64,000 nt of DNA from Bacteroidales bacterium (GCA_007118495.1 SKRM01000026.1:1-64000), one strand, 5' to 3'. Numbered from the stretch's first letter, positions 10,476 through 20,399 are shown. Program-made: numbers and translations. Notes: generated by a model not told the origin, from the letters alone.

Positions 10476-11645
10476 TTGTACTTTTACGGCAATAAAAAAC
10501 CCATCAGATTGGCCCATATTGTTATATTAGGCTCAGCATACCCCCTGCGCGCAGGAGGGCTTTCAACCTTCAATGAGAGGTTGTCGCGGGCTCTGCAGGC
10601 ACAAGGCCACCACGTCACCATTTTCACCTTCTCGCTTCAGTATCCGGGCTTACTCTTTCCCGGAAAAACCCAGTATGCTGATGGCCCGGGCCCTGATGAC
10701 CTGCATATTAAAATCAGGCTAAACAGCGTGAATCCCTTGAGTTGGCTTAGTGTTGGCAAAGAGATCAAAAAACTTCGCCCTGATTACCTGATCATCAGGT
10801 ACTGGATTCCATTTATGGCTCCCAGTCTGGGTACCGTGGCTTCATTGGTGAAGCGCAACCGGCATACCCGGGTGGTTGCTCTGGCTGATAATATCGTGCC
10901 GCACGAAAAAAGACCAGGCGACGCCATACTAACCCGCTATTTTATCAGGCATATCCACCGTTTTGTGGCCATGTCACAGCAGGTCAGAGATGACCTGACC
11001 AAATTTGGCATTAGTCCTTCACGGATAAGCCTCTGTCCCCATCCGTTGTACGACAACTTTGGTGAAATGGTACCCAAATCAGCGGCCAGAAAAATGCTGA
11101 ATCTACCTGAAGATAAAAGCCTGATTTTGTTTTTTGGTTTCATCAGAGACTACAAAGGGCTTGATTTACTGATCAAGGCCATGGCAAGACATAAGCTTGA
11201 AAAACAAGAAGTAATACTGTTGGTTGCCGGTGAATTTTACACAAGTGGCAGGCCCTATCATGAACTTGCCAGAGAAGCTGGGGTTGAGGGACAAATTATC
11301 TGGAACACGCAATTTATTCCCAGTGAAATGGTGAGGTATTATTTTTGTGCCAGCGACCTGGTTGTACAGCCCTATAAATCTGCAACCCAGAGTGGAGTCA
11401 CACAGATAGCCTATCATTTTGAAAAACCCATGGTGGTCACTGATGTGGGTGGCTTGCCTGAAATGGTGCCCCATGGTAGGGTTGGATATGTAGTAAAGCC
11501 AGAAGCAGAAGCCATTGCAGAGGCAATAACCGACTTTTTTGAAAATAAAAGGGCTTCATATTTTATAGAACAAATCAAAACAGAGAAAACCCGTTTTTCA
11601 TGGAGCAGGCTGGTTGAGTCGCTCCTTTACGAGGATAATAGCTGA
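10476..11645 (+). CDS. Glycosyltransferase family 4
   Basis: GSAYPLRAGGLSTFNERLSRALQAQGHHVTIFT ... ILFFGFIRDYKGLDLLIKA; start codon uncertain (TTG). Confidence 0.9.
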   Translation: MYFYGNKKPIRLAHIVILGSAYPLRAGGLSTFNERLSRALQAQGHHVTIFTFSLQYPGLLFPGKTQYADGPGPDDLHIKIRLNSVNPLSWLSVGKEIKKLRPDYLIIRYWIPFMAPSLGTVASLVKRNRHTRVVALADNIVPHEKRPGDAILTRYFIRHIHRFVAMSQQVRDDLTKFGISPSRISLCPHPLYDNFGEMVPKSAARKMLNLPEDKSLILFFGFIRDYKGLDLLIKAMARHKLEKQEVILLVAGEFYTSGRPYHELAREAGVEGQIIWNTQFIPSEMVRYYFCASDLVVQPYKSATQSGVTQIAYHFEKPMVVTDVGGLPEMVPHGRVGYVVKPEAEAIAEAITDFFENKRASYFIEQIKTEKTRFSWSRLVESLLYEDNS

Positions 11646-11651
11646 AAAGCC

Positions 11652-12221
11652 ATGGAAGTGAAGAAACAAATTGCCGATTCAATAGCCCTCAGAAAAATAA
11701 TGCTGCATGATGAAAGGATTGAAAGCCTGCTCATACAGGCCATTGACAAAATTGTGGCGGTATACCAGAATAATGGCAAGGTTTTGCTTTGCGGTAATGG
11801 AGGCAGTGCAGCAGATGCCCAGCACCTGGCAGCCGAACTGAGCGGTTCTTTTTACCTGAACCGTCCACCTTTGAATGCCGAGGCCTTGCATGTAAACGGG
11901 TCGTTTCTTACTGCCACGGCAAATGACCACTCTTTTGACCAGGTTTATAGCAGGATGGTTAGGGCCGTGGGGCATAAAGGGGATATTCTGATGGCTTTTT
12001 CTACTTCCGGAAAATCTGAAAATGTGCTGCAGGCACTCAGGGCCGCACGCGATCTCTCCATGTTTACCATTGGTTTTAGTGGTTCAGAAGGCACCATCAT
12101 GGCAGATTACTGTGATATCCTTTTCGCGATTCCTTCAAGTGATACACCGCGCATACAAGAAATTCATATGCTGCTGGGCCATATCATTTGTGAGCAGGTT
12201 GAATTGATCATGTACGGATAA
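11652..12221 (+). CDS. gmhA: SIS-domain sedoheptulose-7-phosphate isomerase
   Basis: LLCGNGGSAADAQHLAAELSGSF; DILMAFSTSGKSENVLQAL. Confidence 0.88.
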   Translation: MEVKKQIADSIALRKIMLHDERIESLLIQAIDKIVAVYQNNGKVLLCGNGGSAADAQHLAAELSGSFYLNRPPLNAEALHVNGSFLTATANDHSFDQVYSRMVRAVGHKGDILMAFSTSGKSENVLQALRAARDLSMFTIGFSGSEGTIMADYCDILFAIPSSDTPRIQEIHMLLGHIICEQVELIMYG

Positions 12222-12230
12222 AAATAGCTT

Positions 12231-12794
12231 ATGCTTGAAAATGAGAGCCATACATGGACTTTATTCCTTGACAGGGATGGTGTTATAAATCAAAGACCCG
12301 GTTCTGGATATGTTTGCAAGCCGGAACAATTCATTTGGCTGCCACAGAGCCTTGAAGCCATGAGGCTATTGTCAGGGGTTTTTCCGACCATTGTCCTGGT
12401 GACCAACCAACAGGGAATCGGAAAAGGGTATATGCAAGAAGTCGACCTAAAAGCAATACACCAGCATATGCTTGAGCAACTCAGCGATGCGGGTGCAAGA
12501 ATTGATGGCATTTACCATGCAGCAGGAATCAGGGCATATGACAGCTTTAAACGGAAACCTTCGCCAGGCATGGCCCTGCAGGCAAAATCTGATTTTCCTT
12601 CCATAAACTACAATTATGCAATCATGGTAGGGGACACATTCACCGATATGATGTTCGGTAAGCGCCTGGGTATGAAAACCGTATTCATAGCACCGGGTTA
12701 TTTAAACTTCATGGGCAATTATTGGCCCCTGATTGACTACCGCTTTAATTCCCTGTACCACTTTGCCCGTTTTATTTCCAAAGCATTCATGTAA
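12231..12794 (+). CDS. HAD-IIIA family phosphatase (GmhB-like heptose bisphosphatase)
   Basis: LFLDRDGVINQRPGSGYV...VTNQQGIGKGYM...KPSPGMALQA...MVGDTFTDMMFG; adjacent to gmhA. Confidence 0.82.
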   Translation: MLENESHTWTLFLDRDGVINQRPGSGYVCKPEQFIWLPQSLEAMRLLSGVFPTIVLVTNQQGIGKGYMQEVDLKAIHQHMLEQLSDAGARIDGIYHAAGIRAYDSFKRKPSPGMALQAKSDFPSINYNYAIMVGDTFTDMMFGKRLGMKTVFIAPGYLNFMGNYWPLIDYRFNSLYHFARFISKAFM

Positions 12795-12814
12795 AAAAAC
12801 CACACGTATTACAA

Positions 12815-13405
12815 TATCTATTCCTTTAAAAACACAAAAGAATAGATTAAAATAATATTTAAGCAGTTTTTAACCCGTTTAGATTCTCCTGTTTTAGCAA
12901 TGGAGCAGGGGAGGGTGTATTTACTCGCTTTACCGGCAAATTACATTTTTTAAAAAAATCATGGCAATTCATTTATGTAAAATGTATACAAAAATGAACA
13001 ATAGAGTACAATTTACATAAGTACACTAAAATCACATAAGTATACAGAATATCCGTAAATGACATCATAGTAATAAGATACACTTTTGTGACATAGTGTA
13101 CACAAAAGGTAATTTGTCTTATTTACCAGATATTTGTTATTATTAGGATGCTAAAAGACACATTACCATGCTAATATGTAATATATATAAACCAATACAT
13201 TAAAATATCATATGGTTTGTATTTGTAAACTACAAAATAAATTATTATTACTTAAAATACTGTATAACAGTTAAATATCTTGATTACACAAAGTAATAAA
13301 CGAACTTTTGTGTGTATTTACAAATGTGAACTATCATTTACTTATACATGTGATTAGTGTTTGTATATTTTTTTATACATTTACAATAATGTAAACAGTA
13401 TAGAT
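12815..13405. promoter_or_regulatory. Long AT-rich intergenic region with direct and inverted repeat motifs (operator-like)
   Basis: ACATAAGTACAC (13015-13026) and ACATAAGTATAC (13034-13045); perfect inverted repeat CTTTTGTG-N10-CACAAAAG (13083-13108); ACACAAAG...CTTTTGTGT (13286-13313). Confidence 0.45.
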
Positions 13406-13407
13406 CC

Positions 13408-13914
13408 ATGCCCATGATTGACCGGATAAAAAAAATAATGGCAGTAAAAAATCTGAATCCGTCTCGTTTCGCAGACAAAATTGGTGTACCTCGTTCAACC
13501 ATCTCACATGTATTGTCAGGAAGAAATAATCCAAGCCTTGAGCTGGTACAGAAAATCCTTGATAACTTTCCTGACATTAAAACCGAATGGCTTCTCAGAG
13601 GAAAAGGTTATATGCATGACAGCGTACAAACCCTGTTTCCTGAAGCTGAAGAACAGATGACACCTCAGCATGAGCTCGAAGATGACGACAGCCGCGATGA
13701 TTCTGAGCGCCCGGGTAACGAATTATCCGCTGGTATGGCTGAGAGCCCTGAACGCCGTGTATTAGGCCCTGAACACCCTAAAAATGATTATCCGGACGAA
13801 CAGCTTATGTCAAATGAAAAAACTATCCGCTCCAGACAGGGTGGCGGAAAGATCATAAAGCTTATTACCCTGATGGATGATGGATCATTCCTTGAGTATT
13901 CACCTAAAATTTAG
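13408..13914 (+). CDS. XRE-family helix-turn-helix regulator with acidic linker and conserved-looking C-terminal tail
   Basis: MIDRIKKIMAVKNLNPSRFADKIGVPRSTISHVLSGRNNPSLELVQKIL; tail KIIKLITLMDDGSFLEYSPKI. Confidence 0.85.
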   Translation: MPMIDRIKKIMAVKNLNPSRFADKIGVPRSTISHVLSGRNNPSLELVQKILDNFPDIKTEWLLRGKGYMHDSVQTLFPEAEEQMTPQHELEDDDSRDDSERPGNELSAGMAESPERRVLGPEHPKNDYPDEQLMSNEKTIRSRQGGGKIIKLITLMDDGSFLEYSPKI

Positions 13915-14330
13915 AACCTCTCAAGTGTAGAAAAGAAAAATGCCGACTCTCTGAGGGCATTCTCGTCTGAATCTGACCCATGTACTGCATTTAACTCAAC
14001 ACTTGCTCCGAATAATTTTCTCAGGGTGCCTTCGGCCGCCAGTTTTGGGTCTGTGGCTCCAATCAGCTTTCGGTATGATTCAACGGCATTCTCCTTTTCC
14101 AGAATTGCTGCAACAACTGGTCCCTGGGTCATAAACTTTACCAAACGGTCAAAGTAAAGTGTTCCACGGTGTATGCCGTAAAATTCTTCAGCCTGTAACT
14201 TGGTTAATTGTAGGTACTTTAAGGCTGTAATTCTGAATCCTGCTTCATTGATCTTTGCAAGGATAGGGCCCACAAAACCGTGACGAACGGCATAGGGCTT
14301 AATTAGGGTAAGTGTGATTTGTCCAATCAT
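13911..14330 (-). CDS. ndk: Nucleoside-diphosphate kinase
   Basis: MIGQITLTLIKPYAVRHGFVGPILAKI...NAVHGSDSDENALRESAFFF; start placed at internal Met of the 13911..14405 ORF. Confidence 0.93.
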   Translation of the reverse strand: MIGQITLTLIKPYAVRHGFVGPILAKINEAGFRITALKYLQLTKLQAEEFYGIHRGTLYFDRLVKFMTQGPVVAAILEKENAVESYRKLIGATDPKLAAEGTLRKLFGASVELNAVHGSDSDENALRESAFFFSTLERF

Positions 14331-14456
14331 AAGTGCTGTTAAATGATATACAAATCTAAATTTACACCAATTTTTGGCAATGTACAATGCATGTTGCTTA
14401 TTCATTGAGCGTGAAATACATTCTGTTGACTCTGTGCACCGTCATTTTTTATACCT

Positions 14457-15497
14457 TTGTATCTTATGCAATTCAAATCAGGCATGTTGGGCAAAAAGCA
14501 GATCAATGAAGCGGCCATGCGGTTGAAAGACAAAAGCTGTTCAGTTTGCCTGGTAGTACACACCAATCCTGATGGAGATGCCATTGGATCTGCACTTGGA
14601 CTATACCATCACCTTACTGAACAGGGTTATGAAAATGTTTCTGTGCTGGCCCCCAATGAATACGCCTCTTTCTTGCACTGGCTGCCCGGAAACGACAAAG
14701 TTATCATAGCCACGGTTCAAAAAAAACTGGCTTTAAAACTGATTGCAGATGCACACATTCTGTTTTGCCTTGACTTCAACGGTCTGAACCGGGCTGAGGG
14801 TCTTGATGAAGCCATGCGTAAAAGCCCTGCCTATAAAATACTGATAGATCATCATCCCCAGCCAGCCAATGAGTTTGATCTGATGTTTTCTGATACCTCA
14901 GTAAGCAGTACGGCTGAACTGTTATATGAGTTTATTGCTGCCTTAAATGGAGATAGTACCTTGTCACTTGAATCGTCGCAGTGTTTGTATGCCGGTATTG
15001 TTACCGATACCGGTTCATTCAGTTATGGAAGCAATAATCCCCGCACCTATGAAATAACCGCCAGACTGATTGAAAAAGGAGTCGATGGAAACAAAATACA
15101 CCAGCTTATTTACAACACCTACAGCGAAAAACGCATGCGGCTGCTGGGCTATTGCCTGAGCGAAAAACTCGAGGTTATGCATGATCAGGGTGTTGCCTTT
15201 ATTAGTCTGACCGAGAAGGATCTTCAGCGGTTCGACCATCAGGAGGGTGATACCGAGGGAGTGGTGAACTATGCCCTGAGTATTGAGGGTATTTCATTGG
15301 CAGCTTTGTTTATGGAAAAAAATGGCCATGTTAAAATATCACTTCGTTCAACAGGTGAGGTGAATGTCAATGAGCTGGCAAGAAAATACTTTAACGGAGG
15401 CGGGCATAAGAATGCTGCCGGAGGAAAAAGCTTTAACAGCATGGAAAGCACCTTAAACAGTTTCAGAAATGTGGTAACAAATAAGGGTGTTGTATGA
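14457..15497 (+). CDS. nrnA: Bifunctional oligoribonuclease/PAP phosphatase NrnA-like (DHH/DHHA1)
   Basis: VVHTNPDGDAIGSALGL; LIDHHPQ; GGGHKNAAGG. Confidence 0.9.
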   Translation: MYLMQFKSGMLGKKQINEAAMRLKDKSCSVCLVVHTNPDGDAIGSALGLYHHLTEQGYENVSVLAPNEYASFLHWLPGNDKVIIATVQKKLALKLIADAHILFCLDFNGLNRAEGLDEAMRKSPAYKILIDHHPQPANEFDLMFSDTSVSSTAELLYEFIAALNGDSTLSLESSQCLYAGIVTDTGSFSYGSNNPRTYEITARLIEKGVDGNKIHQLIYNTYSEKRMRLLGYCLSEKLEVMHDQGVAFISLTEKDLQRFDHQEGDTEGVVNYALSIEGISLAALFMEKNGHVKISLRSTGEVNVNELARKYFNGGGHKNAAGGKSFNSMESTLNSFRNVVTNKGVV

Positions 15498-16039
15498 TGC
15501 ATTATCGTCATTTACATTATATACCCGTATTATGGCTCATACTGATAGGGTGTTTGTCATTTCAGGGGTGTCAGCAAGAAGCAATGGAAAGTCCGCTTCC
15601 TGAACCGGCAGAGATACATGAAGCCCTTGCCCGGTCAAACATCAGTTTGATTAAGCTTGAAGAAGAAAGCATTGATGGTTTGGTTGAACGCCTGGGTTAT
15701 ACCATGCATAAAACCGGATCAGGATTAAGGTATAAGATTCTGGAACCCGGTGAGGGGCCAAGGGTCGGATACGGACAAAGGGTAAGCATACTATATACCA
15801 TGTACCTGATCACTGGTGATCCGGTATATTCTTCAGATGAATCAGGACCCCTGAGTTTTACTGTGGGCCGGGGAGGTGTTGAGGGGGGCCTTGAAGAAGG
15901 CGTCAGGTTATTGAACAAAGGAGCCCGGGCACTTATGATCATGCCCTCACATTTGGCCCATGGCGTGCCGGGTGATGGTCTTCATATTCCCAAGAGGGCT
16001 ACAATTATTTATGCATTGGAATTGACAGAAATACTTTAA
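15494..16039 (+). CDS. FKBP-type peptidyl-prolyl isomerase-like lipoprotein (GldI-like)
   Basis: Lipobox IGCLSFQGCQQ; FKBP-like core (SFTVGRGGVEGGLEEGVRLLNKGARALMIMPSHLAHG). Confidence 0.82.
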   Translation: MMHYRHLHYIPVLWLILIGCLSFQGCQQEAMESPLPEPAEIHEALARSNISLIKLEEESIDGLVERLGYTMHKTGSGLRYKILEPGEGPRVGYGQRVSILYTMYLITGDPVYSSDESGPLSFTVGRGGVEGGLEEGVRLLNKGARALMIMPSHLAHGVPGDGLHIPKRATIIYALELTEIL

Positions 16040-16062
16040 ATTTATCTTCAACTTTTTACATT

Positions 16063-16953
16063 ATGAAAAAACTATCTTTTTTGATTATAGGGGCCATGAT
16101 GGTCTTGCTGGCTGCCTGCGGCGGTTCAGGTGAACGTGGATTCAGTAAAGGAAGCGGAGAGCTTACCTATAAAATCCATTATACAGCCGGGGGTGAAGAA
16201 CCTGCTTTAAACAGTATCCTGAGTATGGAAATGGTTTATGGTATGCAAGATACCATCTTGTTTGACAGCCGTGATTTTGGTATGCCCATGTTTTTGCAGC
16301 TTGTTGAGCCCGAATTTCCTGGTGACATATACGAGGGACTGGCCATGCTTTCAGTGGGCGACAGCGCTACATTCAAAGTCAGTGCCGAAGAGTTTTTCCT
16401 TTACACAGCCGGGGTCATGGAATTACCTCCGTTTGTGACCCCCGGAAGCATACTTACTTTTGAGGTAAAACTGCTTAAGGCCATGAATGAAGAAGAGTTT
16501 GCTGAAGAACAGGCCAAAATGATGGAAGAGCAGATGCAGGCTGATATGCTCAGAGCAGATGCTGAAGAAGGGAATATGCTTGAATATCTTCTTGAAGAAG
16601 GAATAACGGCAAGCCCAAGAGAAAGTGGTCTATACTATGTTGAGCGTGAGGCTGGACAGGGCGCAAGAGTCAATTCAGGCGACAGGGTAGCGGTTCATTA
16701 TGAAGGACGCCTGCTTGACGGTACTGTGTTTGACTCATCATACGAACGTGGCGAACCCCTTGAATTTGTTGTTGGCCGGGGTCAGGTAATTTCAGGCTGG
16801 GACGAAGGTATTGGGCTTATGCGTGTAGGTGGTAAAGCCACCCTGGTGATTCCTTCTTTTCTGGCTTATGGAGATCGTGGTGCCGGACAGATCATTCAGC
16901 CCTTCAGTACACTGGTCTTTGATGTCGAAGTAGTAGACGCAATACCGCAATAA
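16063..16953 (+). CDS. FKBP-type peptidyl-prolyl isomerase lipoprotein (degenerate N-terminal plus canonical C-terminal FKBP domain)
   Basis: Lipobox LLAACGG; VHYEGRLLDGTVFDSSYERGEPLEFVVGRGQVISGWDEGIGLMRVGGKATLVIPSFLAYGDRG. Confidence 0.9.
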   Translation: MKKLSFLIIGAMMVLLAACGGSGERGFSKGSGELTYKIHYTAGGEEPALNSILSMEMVYGMQDTILFDSRDFGMPMFLQLVEPEFPGDIYEGLAMLSVGDSATFKVSAEEFFLYTAGVMELPPFVTPGSILTFEVKLLKAMNEEEFAEEQAKMMEEQMQADMLRADAEEGNMLEYLLEEGITASPRESGLYYVEREAGQGARVNSGDRVAVHYEGRLLDGTVFDSSYERGEPLEFVVGRGQVISGWDEGIGLMRVGGKATLVIPSFLAYGDRGAGQIIQPFSTLVFDVEVVDAIPQ

Positions 16954-16966
16954 AACCAACACGAAC

Positions 16967-17869
16967 ATGATTCGAGCCCGATGCTGCATACCTGCTTTAA
17001 CTGGCAATTACCTGTTCAGAATGGTTTTTCTGATAATGACCATATGGCTGGTAAATGGGTGCAGAACCACCCCTCCGGCAGTTTCTGTCGAAGTTGAGAA
17101 ACCTGAAGAAGTAGAAGCGGTGGTTGAAACATTTGAAATTGAAGGCCTTGACCGACTTTATACAGGTTCTGGCCTTGAGTATGCCGTGGTTGAACCTGGG
17201 TCGGGTGTTGCATTGGAAAGAGAAATGTATGTCAGCCTTCATTACACCGGTTTCTTTGACGACGAAAAAACTGTGTTTGACAGTTCAAGGCAAAGAGGAG
17301 AGCCAATAACCTTTATTCTCGGCCGAAACATGGTAATACCCGGTTGGGAAGAAGCGCTGATTAACCTGAGAGTTGGTGACAAAGCCAGGTTATGGATACC
17401 CAGTCACCTTGCCTATGGTAAAGAGGGCAGGGGGCCTATTCCACCAGGAGCTGATCTGGTGTTCGATCTGGAAATACTTGATGCTGCTTCCCTTACAAGG
17501 CCTGAGCCATTCAGCGTTGAAGGTCTGGACACTTTAGATACAGAGTCTGGCCTCCAGTATATTATGGTGAGAGAGGGCTCCGGAAATACACCGCTAAACG
17601 GACAAATTGTGGTTATTCATTATACGGGATTTCTAACCGACGGAACCATGATTGATTCATCTGTTCAGCGCAATGAACCCTTTCGTTTTGTGCTGGGCAC
17701 AAGTCAGGTGATCAGGGGGTTAGACGAAGGGATTACCTTCCTTCAGGAGGGCGGCAGAGCCAGGTTTATCATCCCGCCAGATTTGGCTTATGGCGACCGT
17801 GGTATTGGGCCTGTTCCACCAGCATCTGTCCTGATATTTGATGTTGAGTTGATTTATATTGAAAATTAG
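16967..17869 (+). CDS. FKBP-type peptidyl-prolyl isomerase with two tandem FKBP domains
   Basis: Two copies: LHYTGFFDDEKTVFDSSRQRGEPITFILGRNMVIPGWEEAL... and IHYTGFLTDGTMIDSSVQRNEPFRFVLGTSQVIRGLDEGI... Confidence 0.92.
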   Translation: MIRARCCIPALTGNYLFRMVFLIMTIWLVNGCRTTPPAVSVEVEKPEEVEAVVETFEIEGLDRLYTGSGLEYAVVEPGSGVALEREMYVSLHYTGFFDDEKTVFDSSRQRGEPITFILGRNMVIPGWEEALINLRVGDKARLWIPSHLAYGKEGRGPIPPGADLVFDLEILDAASLTRPEPFSVEGLDTLDTESGLQYIMVREGSGNTPLNGQIVVIHYTGFLTDGTMIDSSVQRNEPFRFVLGTSQVIRGLDEGITFLQEGGRARFIIPPDLAYGDRGIGPVPPASVLIFDVELIYIEN

Positions 17870-17892
17870 CAAACCTACAATTGTTTTATATT

Positions 17893-18723
17893 ATGCAGAT
17901 TCTACAGGTAAGCTGGGATGTCAGCCCGGAGATATTCCAGATTGGAAGTTTGGCAGTGAGGTGGTATGGTCTTTTTTGGGCCTTGTCATTTTATATTGGA
18001 TATGAAATTATCCTGCGCATTTTTAAGAAGGAGGGGCTCCCGGTAAAACATGTCGACAGTTTGTTGATTTATATGGCCATAGGTATTATAGCCGGAGCCA
18101 GGCTGGGACATTGCTTTTTCTATGATTTTTCATATTACATTTCAAACCCCGTTGAAATATTGTATATATGGCAGGGGGGGTTGGCCAGCCATGGCGGTGC
18201 CATAGGCATTGTCATTGCCTTATATTACTATCAGCGAAAGGTGAGCAGCAAATCTTTTCTCTGGCTGTTAGACAGGTTGATAATTCCTTTTGCACTCGGA
18301 GCCTTCTTTATTCGCATGGGTAACTTAATGAACTCAGAAATTTATGGTATAGAAACATCCCTTCCGTGGGGTTTTATATTTGAGAACAGGGGTGAGATTG
18401 TGCCAAAACACCCTACTCAAATTTATGAAGGTGGGGCCTACCTGGTGCTGTTAGCGATACTCTCATGGATGTATGTGAAAAAGCGGAAGCTGATTCCTGA
18501 GGGGTTTATGACCGGATTTTTTGGAGTATTTATGTTTACTGCCAGATTCAGCATAGAGTTTATTAAAGAGCCACAATCTCCCTTTGAGGCAGATATGCTA
18601 TTGAATATGGGTCAGATACTCAGTTTGCCGGGCATTATTGCAGGTATTGTACTTATGGTGTATTCGCTGAAGAAACGAAAGAAAGATCAGGCCCACAACA
18701 AAAAGATGGCCGGACGCTTGTGA
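17893..18723 (+). CDS. lgt: Prolipoprotein diacylglyceryl transferase
   Basis: VRWYGLFWALSFYIGYEI; GGLASHGGAIGI; HPTQIYEG. Confidence 0.93.
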   Translation: MQILQVSWDVSPEIFQIGSLAVRWYGLFWALSFYIGYEIILRIFKKEGLPVKHVDSLLIYMAIGIIAGARLGHCFFYDFSYYISNPVEILYIWQGGLASHGGAIGIVIALYYYQRKVSSKSFLWLLDRLIIPFALGAFFIRMGNLMNSEIYGIETSLPWGFIFENRGEIVPKHPTQIYEGGAYLVLLAILSWMYVKKRKLIPEGFMTGFFGVFMFTARFSIEFIKEPQSPFEADMLLNMGQILSLPGIIAGIVLMVYSLKKRKKDQAHNKKMAGRL

Positions 18724-19412
18724 AGCTGAGGTAATCCTGATTGTTTCCATTGTGCTGCTGATTGCGTCAATATGTACTCAGACTCTCTTGTGAGGTCAGC
18801 AGCTATGCAAATTTGTGTGCCTGGTTTACAATGTCTTGTAAGGTCTTCAACCAGTGCATTGTTCCGGTAGGGGGTTTCCATGAATATCTGGGTTACTCCC
18901 GTGCGCATACTCTCATCTTCAATTTCCCTGATTTTTTTCAGTCTGTCAGATTTTTCAATGGGTAAATACCCGTGAAACTGAAAGTGTTGCCCATTCATCC
19001 CTGAAGCCATAAGCGCAAGCATAATAGAACTGGGCCCGGTTAGTGGCGTTACACGAATGTGATGCTTGTGTGCAAGGGCAACTACCTTTTGCCCGGGATC
19101 AGCTATGCATGGGCTGCCTGCCTCTGACAGCAGACCTGTATGACAGCCGCTGAGGTTTGGTTGTAAAAATGACAACAAATCGTGGTCAGCCGTTCTTTTA
19201 TCGAGTACATTGAATATGACACCATCAAAGTTTTTGGTGTATCCGGCCCTGCGCAGAAAACGCCTTGCGGTTCTCACATTCTCTACGATAAAAATATCAA
19301 GACTGTCGACCAGTTGCCTGTGCCCGGCGGGCCAGATATGATCAATATCTTCTTCACCCAGCGAAGTGGGTATCAGATACAATATGCCTGTTTTGTTGCC
19401 CTGTTTGCTCAT
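18687..19412 (-). CDS. SAM-dependent methyltransferase, RsmI-like (tetrapyrrole methylase fold)
   Basis: GILYLIPTSLGEEDI; LLSEAGSPCIADPGQKVVALAHKHHIRVTPLTGPSSIMLALMASG. Confidence 0.87.
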   Translation of the reverse strand: MSKQGNKTGILYLIPTSLGEEDIDHIWPAGHRQLVDSLDIFIVENVRTARRFLRRAGYTKNFDGVIFNVLDKRTADHDLLSFLQPNLSGCHTGLLSEAGSPCIADPGQKVVALAHKHHIRVTPLTGPSSIMLALMASGMNGQHFQFHGYLPIEKSDRLKKIREIEDESMRTGVTQIFMETPYRNNALVEDLTRHCKPGTQICIAADLTRESEYILTQSAAQWKQSGLPQLHKRPAIFLLWA

Positions 19413-19421
19413 GGTTGAAGC

Positions 19422-20399
19422 TCAATGGTTTGAAAAGTAGGTACTCTCCAGCCATGGCAAGCGGTTAAGATCGGCGTTGCCCCCTGAAAGAATAATCCCT
19501 GTCCGTTTGCCTCTGAATAGCTCAGGTCGGTCAAAAATGGCCGCAAGTGGAACTGCTGCACTTGGTTCTACTACAATTTTCATTCTCTCCCAAATGAGTC
19601 GCATGGCCTCAATGATCGAGTCTTCACTGGTGGTCAGAATATCTTCTGCTCCGTCTCTGATGATTGGAAAAGTCAGTGTCCCAAGTGAAGTGCGCAATCC
19701 GTCTGCAATAGTATTGGGGTGTTTAACAGGAATGAGTTTCTTTTTTTGAAATGACTCCCAGGCATCATTGGCCCTTTCAGGTTCTGCACCGAAAACCTTG
19801 GTTTTAGGGGAGAAATACCTGGCACTGAGAATACTTCCGCTGAGCAAACCTCCACCTCCTACAGGGGTTACCAGGTAATCCAGCTGATGTGTTTGTTCAA
19901 AAAGTTCAGCCGCGGCAGTGGCCTGGCCGGCAATAATACGGTAGTCATTATAGGGGTGGATTTCTGTGGCTCCTGTTCTGGCTATAACCTCTTTCAGGGT
20001 TGATTCTCTGTCAGCCAAGGTTGGTTTGCAGAATGTTATTTCGCCTCCATAGGCTTTTACTGCATCCACCTTTATTTTTGGAGCATTTTCAGGCATTACA
20101 ATATGGGCTTTTACACCCTGCATCCGGGCAGCCAGTGATAAAGCCTGGGCGTGATTGCCCGACGAATGTGTAGCCACACCACGTTGGCGATCTTCGTTGG
20201 GTAGAGTTAACAGGGCATGCGATGCTCCCCTGAATTTAAAGGCACCACCTTTTTGCAGGTTTTCACACTTGAAAAACAGGTGGCTGCCCGACATCTGGTT
20301 CAGGGTGGTGTTTGTCAAAACCGGAGTTCTGTGTACCTGATTGCCAATAATTTGTCTTACTACAAGTATATCGTGTTGGGTTGGAATGTCTGATTTCAT
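19422..20399 (-). CDS. PLP-dependent threonine/serine dehydratase
   Basis: FFKCENLQKGGAFKFRGASHAL; THSSGNHAQALSLAA; VTPVGGGGLLSG. Confidence 0.92.
   Translation of the reverse strand: MKSDIPTQHDILVVRQIIGNQVHRTPVLTNTTLNQMSGSHLFFKCENLQKGGAFKFRGASHALLTLPNEDRQRGVATHSSGNHAQALSLAARMQGVKAHIVMPENAPKIKVDAVKAYGGEITFCKPTLADRESTLKEVIARTGATEIHPYNDYRIIAGQATAAAELFEQTHQLDYLVTPVGGGGLLSGSILSARYFSPKTKVFGAEPERANDAWESFQKKKLIPVKHPNTIADGLRTSLGTLTFPIIRDGAEDILTTSEDSIIEAMRLIWERMKIVVEPSAAVPLAAIFDRPELFRGKRTGIILSGGNADLNRLPWLESTYFSNH

Noticed and set aside
13338-13577. Minus-strand 79-aa ORF overlapping the XRE regulator start
   Set aside because: Antisense to the HTH; possible toxin-antitoxin partner considered but no toxin motif seen.
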